Below are positions 1 to 10,264 of a DNA stretch of 64,000 nt, piece by piece. The notes beneath the pieces were generated by a model, which was not told the DNA's origin, did no database searches, and was given only the letters and a program-made list of their open reading frames with translations. Both the position numbers and the translations under genes were made by a program. Origin of the DNA: Sodalis praecaptivus (GTDB taxonomy: Bacteria > Pseudomonadota > Gammaproteobacteria > Enterobacterales > Enterobacteriaceae); NCBI RefSeq assembly GCF_000517425.1, contig NZ_CP006569.1:3214760-3278759 (forward strand), read 5' to 3'. How positions within the stretch are numbered: position 1 is the stretch's first letter; the number at the start of each line of letters is the position of its first letter.

Positions 1-398
1 TTGATATCGGTGCTGCGCGATTGCAGCACCGGCGGGACGTCAAAACCGCCCGATACCGCCAGATAACTGCGCATACCGTGTTTCGGCAGCGCCAGTTTCA
101 CCTGCTGACCCGGCCGCACCGCAAAGCGCCAGCCGGTCCAAAGCGGTTTATCATCCAGCCGGGCGTGACAATCGGCGCCGGTCAGCGCCAGCCAGCCCGG
201 ACGGGTTATCTCGGCGCAAAACTGGCCCAGGGTAATTTCCAGCACCGCCGCGTCCTGCGCATTGCCCACCAACAAATTGGCCATCTTCATCGCCGGCGCG
301 TCCAGCACCCCGCCCTGATTGATACCCAGGTTGCGATAGCCGTCGCGGCCGGCGTCCTGTACCGCGGTCATCATACCGGCACGAATCACCTTCAGCAT
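1..398 (-). CDS. pxpC: 5-oxoprolinase subunit C (biotin-dependent carboxyltransferase-like), partial
   Basis: This is the N-terminal part of the PxpC subunit of the ATP-dependent 5-oxoprolinase PxpABC, which opens 5-oxoproline to glutamate in the cytoplasm. Only about 132 residues are inside the window; the gene runs off the left edge. The protein begins [18 protein letters not shown] and continues with [10 protein letters not shown] and LTGADCHA, typical of the family formerly called allophanate hydrolase subunit 2. The start codon lies in an ATGCTGA overlap with the pxpB stop, behind a strong GGAGG site, so translation is probably coupled. The family assignment is by recalled similarity to E. 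coli YbgK. pxpA would be expected just beyond the left edge but cannot be seen. Confidence 0.9.
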   Translation of the reverse strand, partial: MLKVIRAGMMTAVQDAGRDGYRNLGINQGGVLDAPAMKMANLLVGNAQDAAVLEITLGQFCAEITRPGWLALTGADCHARLDDKPLWTGWRFAVRPGQQVKLALPKHGMRSYLAVSGGFDVPPVLQSRSTDI

Positions 399-1048
399 AT
401 CCCCTCCTTTTGCGGCACAAAGCGCAGGTTATCGCCGGGACGCAACAGCGTCGGCGATGCCGCCTGGGGGGTGAATAGCGCCACGGCGGTATGGCCAATC
501 AATTGCCAGCCGCCGGGGCTTGCCAGCGGATAGATGCCGGTCTGACCGCCGCCGATGCCAACCGATCCGGCGGGCACCTGCAGACGCGGCTCAGCGCGCC
601 GCGGCGTGGCAAGCGCCTCCGGCAATCCGCCGAGGTAGGGAAACCCCGGCTGGAAGCCGAGGAAATAGACAACGTAGTTCGCGCCGGCGTGGCACTCCAC
701 CACCTGGCGCGGCGTCATGCCGGTATGCTCCGCCACCCGCGCCAGATCGGGACCTGCGGCGCCGCCATAGATGACCGGAATCGTGATTTGTCGCGCTTCG
801 GGCAGCGCCGATTCGCTCTCTTCCCACCAGCGCTGCAGGCGCTCTATCGCATCCAGCGCCGTGTGCTGCGGTTGGGTCAGCAGCACCGTCAAGTTGTTCA
901 TGCCGGGAATGGCTTCGCGGACGTCCGGGTGAGGCGCGATACGCTGCGCCAACCCCCAAATGCGGCGCTGACTTTCCAGGCTAATCGGCGGCTCCAACTC
1001 TAGCACCACCGCCCGTTCTCCCAACAAATAACATCGCGCCCGTTGCAA
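392..1048 (-). CDS. pxpB: 5-oxoprolinase subunit B
   Basis: PxpB (YbgJ, KipI-like) pairs with PxpC in the cytoplasmic 5-oxoprolinase complex. The cyclophilin-like fold motifs [15 protein letters not shown] and [19 protein letters not shown] are intact. I choose a TTG start at 1048 rather than the ATG at 1072. The TTG sits five bases after a perfect AGGAGG, gives 218 residues as in E. coli, and aligns as (M)QRARCYL; the ATG has only a weak, distant AAGG. The gene overlaps pxpC by 7 bp and lies about 110 bp downstream of ybgI on the same strand, so an operon is likely. The TTG start is inference from the ribosome binding site and family length. Confidence 0.92.
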   Translation of the reverse strand: MQRARCYLLGERAVVLELEPPISLESQRRIWGLAQRIAPHPDVREAIPGMNNLTVLLTQPQHTALDAIERLQRWWEESESALPEARQITIPVIYGGAAGPDLARVAEHTGMTPRQVVECHAGANYVVYFLGFQPGFPYLGGLPEALATPRRAEPRLQVPAGSVGIGGGQTGIYPLASPGGWQLIGHTAVALFTPQAASPTLLRPGDNLRFVPQKEGIC

Positions 1049-1160
1049 CCCCGCCTCCTGGAAACCGGCCATGCCGAATTCATAACCTTGCTCATTAATA
1101 GTTAATGAGCATGCGCATCCCGGGCAGCGCTGTCAATGAGAGAATGGGCGGGTTACGCCG

Positions 1161-1884
1161 TTACACAGGGTTGGGAATGTCGATAAAAGTGACATCAAAA
1201 TCATATTGTTGGGCCAGCCACTCCCCAAGCGCGCGGATCCCGCCGCGTTCGGTGGCGTGATGGCCGGCGGCGTAAAAATGCAGCCCCTCTTCACGAGCGA
1301 TATGGATGGTCTGCTCGGATACCTCGCCGGTAATGAACGCGTCCATTCCCGCCTGCGCCGCCATCTCGATAAATCCCTGACCGCCGCCGCTACACCAGGC
1401 CAACCGCTTTATCTGCGCCGGCCCGCCGTCGCCGCAGTGCAGGACGCTGCGTCCTAGCGTCTGTTCAAGGCGCAGACGCAGCGCTTCACCGCTAAGGGGC
1501 GTCGCGAACTCTCCATACGGCAGCAGCGGTTCCAGACTGCCGGTCACCCGAATGTCCAGCGCCGCCGCCAACTGCGCGTTATTGCCCAATTCAGCGTGGG
1601 CATCCAGCGGCAAATGCCAGGCGTACAAATTGATATCGTTAGCCAGTAAGGTTTTCAGCCGCCGGCGTTTCATACCGCTAATCACCGGTGACTCGTTTTT
1701 CCAGAAATAGCCGTGGTGGACCATAACCGCGTCGGCGCCGTGCGCCAGAGCGCTATCCAGCAGCGCCTGACAGGCGGTGACGCCGGTGACGATGCGTTTT
1801 ACTTCCTGGCGGCCCTCCACCTGTAGGCCGTTAGGGGCATAATCCTCCAGCGCGCTGCTGTTAAGTTTTTGATTAATCAGTTGT

Positions 1885-1904
<20 letters not shown>
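1161..1904 (-). CDS. ybgI: NIF3-family dinuclear metal protein YbgI
   Basis: This is a 247-residue member of the NIF3/YbgI family, hexameric rings with a two-metal site. Databases often label it GTP cyclohydrolase 1 type 2, but the physiological role is unsettled. Metal-ligand motifs are present: VMVHHGYFW near residue 63, WHLPLDAH near 97 and AGHHATERGG near 216. The length equals that of E. coli YbgI. The first 20 bp overlap the 3' end of phrB, whereas in E. coli the peptide transporter gene dtpD lies between them; its loss has fused phrB and ybgI into one transcription unit. The ATG at 1904 starts MRNTELEQLINQKLN, matching the family start. Confidence 0.93.
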
Positions 1905-3366
<1,462 letters not shown>

Positions 3367-3381
3367 AACGCTTCCGTAGGG

Positions 3382-4335
3382 TTAATGTCCGTAACGCAGC
3401 CGCAGCGCTTCGGGATAGGGTTCAAAATAGCGCTGCTGCGCGAGCCAGGCATTAGGATATTCGGCCATATAATGTTTCAGCAGCGTGATGGGCGCCAGCA
3501 ACGGCTGCAACCCCTGGCGATAGCTGTCAATCAAGCCGGTGAGTTCACTGCGCTGCGCGCGGGTGAGGTAACGGTAAAAATAGCCCTGCGCATGCATCAG
3601 CACATTCGTATGGTTGCTGCGGGTGGCCGGATGGCGCAGCAGCGCCATCAGCCGGTCGCGGTACGCCAGGGCGAACGCGTCAAGCGACGACCAGCGGTCC
3701 ATGCTGGCGACAAAGGGGCCAATATGCCGATACGCCGGCTGGGAATGCGCCAGCAATAACAACTTATAACGGCGGTGAAACGCCATCAGCGCACCGCGGG
3801 TCAGGGGCTGGCGCAGCAACTGGTTGAATTCCCACAGGGTGAATAGGCGCGCCACGAAGTTCTCACGCAATTGTGCATCCTGTAATCGGCCGTCCTCTTC
3901 TACCGGCAGCCAGGGCATTTGCTCCTGCAGTATCCGGGTGTATAGGCCCACGCCGGTTTTCTGCACCCCCTGTGCTTCATATACCCGCACCCGCGCCATA
4001 CCGCAGCTCGGCGATTTGGCGCAGACGATGTAGCCGCAGAGATCGGCGAGCTGGCGCACCCGTTGGCGCGCGAATGCCTCCATACTGGCGGTGTAATCCA
4101 CAGGACTCGTCTCTTTGCTGGTGCGCAACGTGATGTGGTCGTTGGGATGTTTTACCAGCCTGAGCGCCGGACGCGGCGCCGGCAGGCCGATAGCCATTTC
4201 GGGGCAGATGGCGGTGAAGGCGACAAACGGGGCCAGGTCATCCATGGCAAACGCCAGGCGTTTATGGCCGCCGTCAAAGCGGACCTTTTCACCCATCAGA
4301 CAGGCGCTGATACCGACGGGGATCTTACTGCTCAT
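3382..4335 (-). CDS. ybgA: DUF523-DUF1722 two-domain protein (YbgA family)
   Basis: The 317-residue product joins an N-terminal DUF523 domain (residues 1-150; VGISACLMGEKVRFDGGHKR, CPEMAIGLP and AKSPSCGMARVRVY with conserved cysteines) to a C-terminal DUF1722 domain (about 170-317; HTNVLMHAQGYFYRYLT and YPNAWLAQQRYFEPYP). E. coli YbgA has only the second domain, so this is the longer architecture found in many other bacteria. The function is unknown; the cysteine pattern suggests metal or redox chemistry (inference). The ATG at 4335 follows CAGGAG at good spacing. An earlier in-frame ATG at 4455 would add 40 residues of low-complexity sequence that families lack. It is adjacent to phrB, as in E. 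coli. Confidence 0.88.
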   Translation of the reverse strand: MSSKIPVGISACLMGEKVRFDGGHKRLAFAMDDLAPFVAFTAICPEMAIGLPAPRPALRLVKHPNDHITLRTSKETSPVDYTASMEAFARQRVRQLADLCGYIVCAKSPSCGMARVRVYEAQGVQKTGVGLYTRILQEQMPWLPVEEDGRLQDAQLRENFVARLFTLWEFNQLLRQPLTRGALMAFHRRYKLLLLAHSQPAYRHIGPFVASMDRWSSLDAFALAYRDRLMALLRHPATRSNHTNVLMHAQGYFYRYLTRAQRSELTGLIDSYRQGLQPLLAPITLLKHYMAEYPNAWLAQQRYFEPYPEALRLRYGH

Positions 4336-4453
4336 GCTCGGCTCCTGCGGAGGGTTTTGGGTAGGCAAAGCGTAGCCGAATTTCACCGTTTCCGCTGGCG
4401 GGCAATAACATATTGCCGGCGCCGCCCCCCGCCGGGTCGGGTTAACCGCAGCC

Positions 4454-4481
4454 AAAAAAAACGGCCATCGGAGGATGGCCG
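4454..4481 (-). terminator. Rho-independent terminator downstream of pgm
   Basis: On the minus strand the perfect inverted repeat CGGCCATC-CTCC-GATGGCCG (4462-4481) is followed by eight U residues. It lies about 170 bp beyond the pgm stop and just before ybgA, so it probably ends the seqA-pgm transcript and separates it from the ybgA-phrB unit. The rest of 4336-4649 holds GC-rich short inverted repeats around 4500-4640 and no gene that I can see. Confidence 0.8.
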
Positions 4482-4649
4482 GGTGGCGAGTGCCTTATCG
4501 AGCTCGCGAAGCGTGCCCGCTTGGTTGGCTGCACGCCCGAGCGGGCAATATTAACGCCGGCCGCGTTCGCGAACCGCGTTCGCTTTGCGCGATCATCGCC
4601 GTTGGGTTCGCGGTACGCCCTATTAGCCAAGACCCGCCGCCGCGGGGGG

Positions 4650-6293
4650 TTATTTCGCCCCTGCCAGCACCTCGCTCACAATATCTACCGCCTCTTTCTC
4701 GATCTGCTGGCGGTGCTCTGCGCCGAGGAAACTTTCACAATAGATCTTGTAGGCTTCTTCCGTGCCGGAAGGACGGGCCGCGAACCAGCCGTTTTGCGTC
4801 ATTACCTTCAGCCCGCCAATGGACGCGCCATTGCCCGGCGCCGCCGTCAAGCGTGCGGTGATCGCATCGCCCGCCAGCGTGCTGGCGCTGACCTGCTCGG
4901 GTGAGAGCTTGGACAAAATCGCTTTCTGCGCGTGGGTGGCCGGCGCCTGAATGCGGTTGTAGCTGGGCGCGCCAAAGCGCTTCGCCAGTTCATCATAATG
5001 CTGCTGGGGATTTTTGCCGGTCACGGCGGTAATTTCCGCCGCCAGCAGGCACATGATGATGCCGTCTTTGTCGGTGGACCAGGGCTGACGGTCAAAGCAC
5101 AAAAATGACGCCCCGGCGCTCTCTTCGCCGCCGAAACCCAGGCTGCCGTCAAACAGGCCATCCACAAACCACTTGAAGCCTACCGGCACTTCCACCAGCC
5201 GGCGGCCGAGACTGTCAACCACCCGGTCAATCATGGCGCTGGACACCAACGTCTTACCCACGCCCACCTCATCGCCCCATTGAGGGCGGTGCTGAAACAG
5301 GTAGTTGATCGCCGCCGCCAGATAATGGTTCGGATTCATCAAGCCCGCCGGGGTGACAATACCGTGCCGGTCATAGTCCGGATCGTTGGCGAAGGCCAAA
5401 TCGAATTTATCGCGTAGCGCCAACAGCCCCGCCATCGCCGATTCCGACGAACAGTCCATGCGAATGATGCCGTCATGATCGAGATGCATAAAGCGGAACG
5501 TCTGGTCAGTCTCTTCATTGACCAACGTCAAATCCAGCCGGTAGTGCTCGGCAATGCGCTGCCAATAGGCGATGCCGGAGCCGCCCAGCGGATCGACGCC
5601 CAACTTCAGCCCGGCGCGTTGAATGGCCGGCATGTCCACCACGCTGGCCAATCCCTCCACATAGGGCTGCACCAGATCCTTGGCGTGGATATAACCACTT
5701 TGCCAGGCTTTGTCGAGCGTCAGGCGTTTGACATCGCGTAGATTATCCGCCAAAAGCGCATTGGCGCGCTCTTCTATCACCCGGGTGACGTTAGTGTCGG
5801 CCGGCCCGCCGTTGGGCGGATTGTATTTGATACCGCCATCCTCTGGCGGATTATGGGAAGGCGTGATAACAATGCCGTCGGCCTGCGCGCCGCCGCCGCG
5901 ATTGTGGCTCAGGATGGCATTGGAAATCGCCGGCGTCGGCGTGTAGCCATTATCCGCCTGCACAATCACGTCCACGCCGTTGGCGGTCAGGACTTCCAGC
6001 ACCGAGATAAACGCCGGTTCGGATAGCGCATGGGTATCCTTACCCACGTAGCAAGGCCCCTTGATACCCTGCTTGGCGCGCTCCTCGGCGATAGCCTGAC
6101 TAATGGCCAGAATGTGGGCTTCGTTGAAGCTATGGCGCCCGGCGCTGCCGCGGTGTCCCGAGGTGCCAAACTTTACCGCCTGGGCGCTGTTGCCCGGCTC
6201 AGGCCGCAATACATAATATTGCGACGTTAATTGTGCCACATTGATTAAATCACTCTGGCGGGCGGGCTGCCCGGCGCGGGGGTGATTGGCCAT
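4650..6293 (-). CDS. pgm: Phosphoglucomutase
   Basis: Alpha-D-phosphohexomutase that interconverts glucose-1-phosphate and glucose-6-phosphate in the cytoplasm. It feeds glycogen, trehalose and surface polysaccharide synthesis. Family signatures are [19 protein letters not shown] near the N terminus, the phosphoserine loop [13 protein letters not shown] near residue 145, the metal-binding [11 protein letters not shown], the sugar-binding GFGGEESAG and the phosphate-binding [10 protein letters not shown] at the C terminus. I start at the ATG at 6293 ([11 protein letters not shown], 547 residues, preceded by GGAGAAG). This matches E. coli and leaves a short gap after seqA; the ATG at 6317 would overlap the seqA stop. 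It forms the conserved seqA-pgm pair. Confidence 0.95.
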   Translation of the reverse strand: MANHPRAGQPARQSDLINVAQLTSQYYVLRPEPGNSAQAVKFGTSGHRGSAGRHSFNEAHILAISQAIAEERAKQGIKGPCYVGKDTHALSEPAFISVLEVLTANGVDVIVQADNGYTPTPAISNAILSHNRGGGAQADGIVITPSHNPPEDGGIKYNPPNGGPADTNVTRVIEERANALLADNLRDVKRLTLDKAWQSGYIHAKDLVQPYVEGLASVVDMPAIQRAGLKLGVDPLGGSGIAYWQRIAEHYRLDLTLVNEETDQTFRFMHLDHDGIIRMDCSSESAMAGLLALRDKFDLAFANDPDYDRHGIVTPAGLMNPNHYLAAAINYLFQHRPQWGDEVGVGKTLVSSAMIDRVVDSLGRRLVEVPVGFKWFVDGLFDGSLGFGGEESAGASFLCFDRQPWSTDKDGIIMCLLAAEITAVTGKNPQQHYDELAKRFGAPSYNRIQAPATHAQKAILSKLSPEQVSASTLAGDAITARLTAAPGNGASIGGLKVMTQNGWFAARPSGTEEAYKIYCESFLGAEHRQQIEKEAVDIVSEVLAGAK

Positions 6294-6313
6294 CGGCGCT
6301 TCTCCGTTGCTAG

Positions 6314-6868
6314 TCAATTAAATTTAAGAGTGCCGCAAACTTTTTCTATCAGCTCCGTTGGGAACTGCATCGCCAGCATAATATGTTCAATCATGCTCCG
6401 TTTGCGGTCGCTATTGGTATTGGTAATGACCCAATAAGGCGTACCGGGCACCTGTTTGGGTTTGGTCTGGTGGCCGCTTTGCAGCAGCGTTTGCCTGTCG
6501 CCGGCAAAATACGTGCGGGTACGGCCGTGCAGTGTTTCGGTAGACGCGGCGAAGGCCTGCGGCGACAAGGTGTACAGGGTGGTCAGCACCAGCATGAAAC
6601 GATCCACTACCTTGCGTTGCAAAGCATAGTCGTCTGAGAGCAATAATTCACGCATTGCGCGAACCCTCTCGGGCAGTGGACGAACAGATTCCGATTTTTC
6701 TGAGGCTTTTGCCGCAGAAGTCACCGCCGGTGCGGGGGTTGACGCTTGCTCAACGCCGGGGGTGAACTTCAACATACGGCGCAGAATATCAGAGGCACTT
6801 TCGCCAATGTGCTGCGTATGGCCGGCAATATAGCGATAAAGATCTTCATCGACTTCAATAGTTTTCAT
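6314..6868 (-). CDS. seqA: Replication initiation negative regulator SeqA
   Basis: SeqA binds hemimethylated GATC sites, sequesters oriC after initiation and organises newly replicated DNA. The 184-residue protein has the N-terminal multimerisation helices ([28 protein letters not shown]). A variable linker rich in Ala, Ser and Pro follows at about residues 40-65, then the C-terminal DNA-binding domain with [19 protein letters not shown] and [10 protein letters not shown]. Its presence implies Dam methylation, an Enterobacterales/Vibrionales-type trait. It is divergent from ybfF across a 212-bp intergenic region that should hold both promoters. It probably forms a transcription unit with pgm. 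Confidence 0.96.
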   Translation of the reverse strand: MKTIEVDEDLYRYIAGHTQHIGESASDILRRMLKFTPGVEQASTPAPAVTSAAKASEKSESVRPLPERVRAMRELLLSDDYALQRKVVDRFMLVLTTLYTLSPQAFAASTETLHGRTRTYFAGDRQTLLQSGHQTKPKQVPGTPYWVITNTNSDRKRSMIEHIMLAMQFPTELIEKVCGTLKFN

Positions 6869-7080
6869 TGTAATCCGTTAATTTCCACATAAATCAATCG
6901 CCCCGATTATACAAGTTAAACCCGGGCAACGAACAGCACCAACCGCCGTTGCGGTGAAAAAGTCAGAATCTGCCCGGGCAATCGGCCCGCCCGCGCACCC
7001 ACCCTTTTTTCCCCATTGCGGCGTTGGCGGCGCCAAACTCATGCTAGGCTACAGCTTTTATCCGCAGCAAAAGGAGCGCT

Positions 7081-7866
7081 ATGAAATTGAACTATCGGCT
7101 GCAGGCGGCGCGCCAGCCGGAACAGGGTCTGCCGGTGGTGCTGATCCACGGTTTGTTCGGCAGTCTGGATAATTTGGGCGTACTGGCCCGTCCCCTGGGT
7201 GAAAATCATCGCACGCTGCAAATTGATTTGCGCAACCACGGCCTGTCCCCCCACGCCCCCACCATGGGTTACGACGAAATGGCGCGGGATGTGCTGGCGT
7301 TACTGGACGCGCTGCTTATTGAGCGCTGTATCGTCATCGGTCATTCGATGGGCGGCAAGGTGGCAATGACGCTTTGCGCGCTGGCGCCGGCGCGCATTGC
7401 GCAGGCGGTGGTGATCGATATGGCGCCGGTGGCCTATCAGGTCCGCCGCCATGACGCCATTTTCGCCGCCCTGGCGCGCGTCAGCGAGTCTGGGATAACG
7501 CAGCGCAGCGACGCCGCACGGCTGATGGAACAGGATATTGACGACCCGGGCACCATTCAGTTTCTACTGAAATCGTTTGATCAGGGACAATGGCGTTTCG
7601 CTCTTGACAGCATCCAGCATAATTACGCCGACATTATCGGCTGGCGAACACTGCCCCCCTGGCCGGGGCCGATACTGTTTATCCGCGGCGGTAATTCCCC
7701 CTATCTGGATGATCGCTACCGCGAGACTCTCCGCCGGCAATTTCCCCGCGCCCGCGCCCATGTGGTGGCCGGCGCCGGCCATTGGGTGCATGCCGAAAAA
7801 CCGCAGGCGGTAGTGCGCGCTGTCGCGCGTTTTCTGACGGAAGCATCAGCCGGACGCGGCAGTTAG
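7081..7866 (+). CDS. ybfF: Alpha/beta-hydrolase esterase YbfF
   Basis: Cytoplasmic alpha/beta-hydrolase of 261 residues, orthologous by position and sequence to E. coli YbfF, which hydrolyses short acyl esters and acyl-CoA thioesters in vitro. The nucleophile elbow is GHSMGGKVAM with Ser near residue 90. The oxyanion region is VVLIHGLFGSLDNLG, and the catalytic His is in GAGHWVHAEKP near the C terminus. It follows an AAAGGAGCG site just before the ATG. It is divergent from seqA, as in E. coli. The physiological substrate is unknown. Confidence 0.93.
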   Translation: MKLNYRLQAARQPEQGLPVVLIHGLFGSLDNLGVLARPLGENHRTLQIDLRNHGLSPHAPTMGYDEMARDVLALLDALLIERCIVIGHSMGGKVAMTLCALAPARIAQAVVIDMAPVAYQVRRHDAIFAALARVSESGITQRSDAARLMEQDIDDPGTIQFLLKSFDQGQWRFALDSIQHNYADIIGWRTLPPWPGPILFIRGGNSPYLDDRYRETLRRQFPRARAHVVAGAGHWVHAEKPQAVVRAVARFLTEASAGRGS

Positions 7867-8026
7867 CCATTGTCGCCACCCGCTTCACTGGGGTAAGATG
7901 ACGGGTTTTTGGATGCCGGCTACCTCCAGGGACCGGTGAAACTAACGCTACGGAGGACGCCGGCCAGGGCTCAGGCCAGCCGCCGGCGACCCCGCCGCTT
8001 ACGGTTGCATATTCCCTTCATCAACT

Positions 8027-8314
8027 ATGGCAAAAGAACAAACGGACCGCACTACGCTGGATTTATTTACGGATGAACGCCGCCCGGGAAGGCCGAAAAC
8101 CAGTCCTCTTTCTCGGGATGAGCAGCTCAGAATCAATAAGCGTAACCAGCTGCGGCGTGACAAAGTGCGCGGGCTGCGTCGAGTGGAGTTGAAAATCAAT
8201 GCGCAGGCGGTGGATGCGCTGAATAAACTGGCCGATCAGCGGGATATATCCCGCAGTGAGCTTATCGAACTTATCCTGCTGGCGGAGCTTGAACGCCAGC
8301 GGCCCGCCGGCTGA
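8027..8314 (+). CDS. ybfE: YbfE family ribbon-helix-helix-like protein
   Basis: This 95-residue basic protein is the orthologue of E. coli YbfE, a LexA-regulated small protein of unknown function. The C-terminal half (VELKINAQAVDALNKLAD, then ISRSELIELILLAELER) has the strand-helix-helix pattern of Arc/MetJ-type DNA-binding proteins. The N-terminal 50 residues are charged and probably disordered. Unlike in E. coli, no CTGT-N8-ACAG LexA box is visible in the 160 bp upstream, so SOS control cannot be supported here. It sits between ybfF and fldA, as in E. coli. Confidence 0.87.
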   Translation: MAKEQTDRTTLDLFTDERRPGRPKTSPLSRDEQLRINKRNQLRRDKVRGLRRVELKINAQAVDALNKLADQRDISRSELIELILLAELERQRPAG

Positions 8315-8598
8315 AGGAGGGGTCCCGCGGCGGCAGAGCGTCATTTGTGGCACAGGCCTTAAACAGACCGATCGCTGGCCGTAAAGCAGGCCGCGCGTCT
8401 GCCTGCCGCTAAACCGTGGCACAGGCATTAGGCCGGCACGCCTTTGCACCTGCGGCGTACACGTCACGGCGGGCGCAATTGACGCAAAAAGCCCCCGCCG
8501 GCAGGTATCTCCTTAAGTGAGGGTCTGCTATCATTGCCCTTATCAGCTTAAGGTTGACGATTGGGCATACCCTTAATTTTTATGAGGTTTTGATATTC

Positions 8599-9114
8599 AT
8601 GGCGAGTGTAGGCATTTTCTTTGGCAGTGATACCGGCAATACCGAAAATATTGCCAAGATGATCCAAAAGCAACTGGGTACCGATGTTGCTGATGTTTTT
8701 GACATCGCCAAAAGCAGCAAAGAAGATCTGGAACAGTATGACCGGCTGCTGCTGGGTATCCCGACCTGGTATTACGGCGAAGCGCAGTGCGACTGGGATG
8801 ATTTTTTCCCGACGTTGGAAGAGGTCGATTTCAGCGGCAAGATAGTTGCGCTATTCGGCTGCGGCGATCAGGAAGATTACGCGGAGTATTTCTGCGATGC
8901 GATGGGCACCCTGCGGGACATTATTGAACCCCACGGCGCCACGCTGGTCGGCCATTGGCCTACCGCCGGCTATCATTTCGAGGCGTCCAAAGGGCTGGCG
9001 GACGACGACCACTTTATTGGTCTGGCCATTGATGAGGACCGCCAGCCCGAGCTTACCGCCGAACGCGTCGACGGCTGGGTCAAACAGGTTCGCGAAGAGA
9101 TGAATTTGGCTTAA
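8599..9114 (+). CDS. fldA: Flavodoxin 1
   Basis: Long-chain flavodoxin, an FMN electron carrier that serves ferredoxin-dependent enzymes such as biotin synthase, IspG/IspH and MetH reactivation. The 171-residue protein has the FMN phosphate loop FFGSDTGNTENIAKMIQ, the aromatic loop IPTWYYGEAQCDWDDFF and FGCGDQEDYAEYFCDAMG with the long-chain insertion. The start at 8599 (MASVGIFFGSD) matches the family; an upstream in-frame ATG at 8554 would add 15 unrelated residues. It directly precedes fur, the conserved enteric arrangement. It lacks the last few residues of the E. coli protein, which are not catalytic. Confidence 0.95.
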   Translation: MASVGIFFGSDTGNTENIAKMIQKQLGTDVADVFDIAKSSKEDLEQYDRLLLGIPTWYYGEAQCDWDDFFPTLEEVDFSGKIVALFGCGDQEDYAEYFCDAMGTLRDIIEPHGATLVGHWPTAGYHFEASKGLADDDHFIGLAIDEDRQPELTAERVDGWVKQVREEMNLA

Positions 9115-9123
9115 CGCCTTACC

Positions 9124-9146
9124 GCCGTCCGGCCTCCCCGGACGGC
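9124..9146 (+). terminator. GC-rich hairpin after fldA
   Basis: A perfect 9-bp inverted repeat (GCCGTCCGG, loop CCTCC, CCGGACGGC) starts 9 bp after the fldA stop. It has no U-tract, so it is more likely a 3'-end stabiliser or weak terminator than a strong intrinsic terminator. Confidence 0.5.
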
Positions 9147-9275
9147 ATGATGCCGCATTGTATGCTTGATAAATAATTCCTTTCAAATTGATAGCTACAA
9201 TTTTGTAACTTTTTCCGCCAAAGCAGTACAATGGCACCACACTTTGTGTGATTTTTTAAACCTAAAGAGGTAACA

Positions 9276-9347
9276 TAGTCCTTACTCGCTGAGTGGGCTA
9301 TAATGAAAATGAGTCTCTTTTTCATTTCTGACCGCGAGTTCTATAAT
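9276..9347 (+). promoter_or_regulatory. Candidate tandem promoters of fur
   Basis: Within the 320-bp AT-rich fldA-fur spacer there are two perfect TATAAT hexamers, at 9299-9304 and 9342-9347. Each lies 17 bp after a poor to moderate -35 (TAGTCC at 9276, TTTTCA at 9319). The stretch around 9299-9330 has loosely Fur-box-like A/T repeats, but I cannot support a specific Fur operator. I looked for the uof leader frame that couples to fur in E. coli and did not find a convincing one ending at the fur start. Confidence 0.5.
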
Positions 9348-9434
9348 GAGACAGTGATACATTTTTCGGGCCGACGATTGTTATAGGCTGTGTTAGCTTA
9401 TAACTTGATTATCAAGTAACAGGACCAAACCCGC

Positions 9435-9902
9435 ATGACTGACAATAACATCGCATTAAAGAAGGCCGGCCTGAAAGTGACCCTTCCCAGGCTCAAAATC
9501 CTGGAAGTGTTGCAAGACCCGGAATGCCACCACGTCAGTGCGGAAGATCTGTATAAAAAGCTGATCGATATGGGTGAGGAAATCGGGCTGGCCACCGTTT
9601 ACCGCGTACTCAATCAGTTCGATGACGCCGGCATTGTCACCCGCCACAACTTTGAGGGCGGCAAATCGGTTTTCGAGCTCACCCAGCAACACCATCACGA
9701 TCACCTGATTTGCCTGGATTGCGGCAAGGTCATCGAATTTCGCGATGAGTTTATCGAGGCGCGCCAGCGCGACATCGCGAAAAAGCACAATATCAAACTG
9801 ACCAACCACAGCCTCTATCTTTATGGCCATTGCGCGGAAGGCGACTGCCGTGAAGATGAAACCTTGCATGATATAGATGATCCGCACGTCGTAAAATTCT
9901 GA
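9435..9902 (+). CDS. fur: Ferric uptake regulator Fur
   Basis: Fe2+-responsive global repressor, 155 residues (E. coli 148). The N-terminal winged helix covers residues 1-85 (LKKAGLKVTLPRLKILEVLQ, EIGLATVYRVLNQFDDAGI). The metal-binding dimerisation domain has HHHDHLICLDCG and a second cysteine region CAEGDCRED with the terminal His. The protein controls iron uptake, and through iron also genes such as fldA. It follows a long AT-rich spacer with two good -10 elements and is closed by an intrinsic terminator at 9956. Confidence 0.97.
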   Translation: MTDNNIALKKAGLKVTLPRLKILEVLQDPECHHVSAEDLYKKLIDMGEEIGLATVYRVLNQFDDAGIVTRHNFEGGKSVFELTQQHHHDHLICLDCGKVIEFRDEFIEARQRDIAKKHNIKLTNHSLYLYGHCAEGDCREDETLHDIDDPHVVKF

Positions 9903-9955
9903 CACCCGTCCTACGCCGTCACGTTACCGCCATACAATCACGACCGTATAAAGAG

Positions 9956-9977
9956 AAACCGCCGCCGGCGGTTTTTT
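9956..9977 (+). terminator. Rho-independent terminator of fur
   Basis: A perfect 8-bp stem AAACCGCC/GGCGGTTT with a 3-nt loop runs into a T-tract, 54 bp after the fur stop. The remainder of 9978-10264 contains a further GC hairpin (CCCTGC at 10148 with GCAGGG at 10172, A-rich loop) and no recognisable gene. Confidence 0.88.
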
Positions 9978-10264
9978 CTCGCCTTGCTTTTACACTTCAT
10001 AACGCCCCTTTTTTCTTACTTGCCGCCATCCCGCTATTCTCCCGTACTGAATCAGCCTTTCACCCGATGACGGCGGGGAAGTTAACTTCTTAGGCTATTG
10101 GGCAGTGGGCTTATAGGCCGATAAATTATTATCAGCCCCTAGCCCGGCCCTGCCCCCAAAAAAACAGGGGAGCAGGGATCCGTTCACAGCGCTTACCCAC
10201 CGAGCCCTCCCTGGAAGCGGTAACGCTGTCTCCTAACGTCTTTGGTCGACCTACAGGTATCCCG

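Noticed and set aside
7867-8026. LexA box upstream of ybfE
   Set aside because: No CTGT-N8-ACAG palindrome found, although E. coli ybfE is LexA-regulated.
9300-9434. uof-type leader peptide coupled to fur
   Set aside because: The frames that end at or near the fur start contain early stops and no plausible start with a ribosome binding site.
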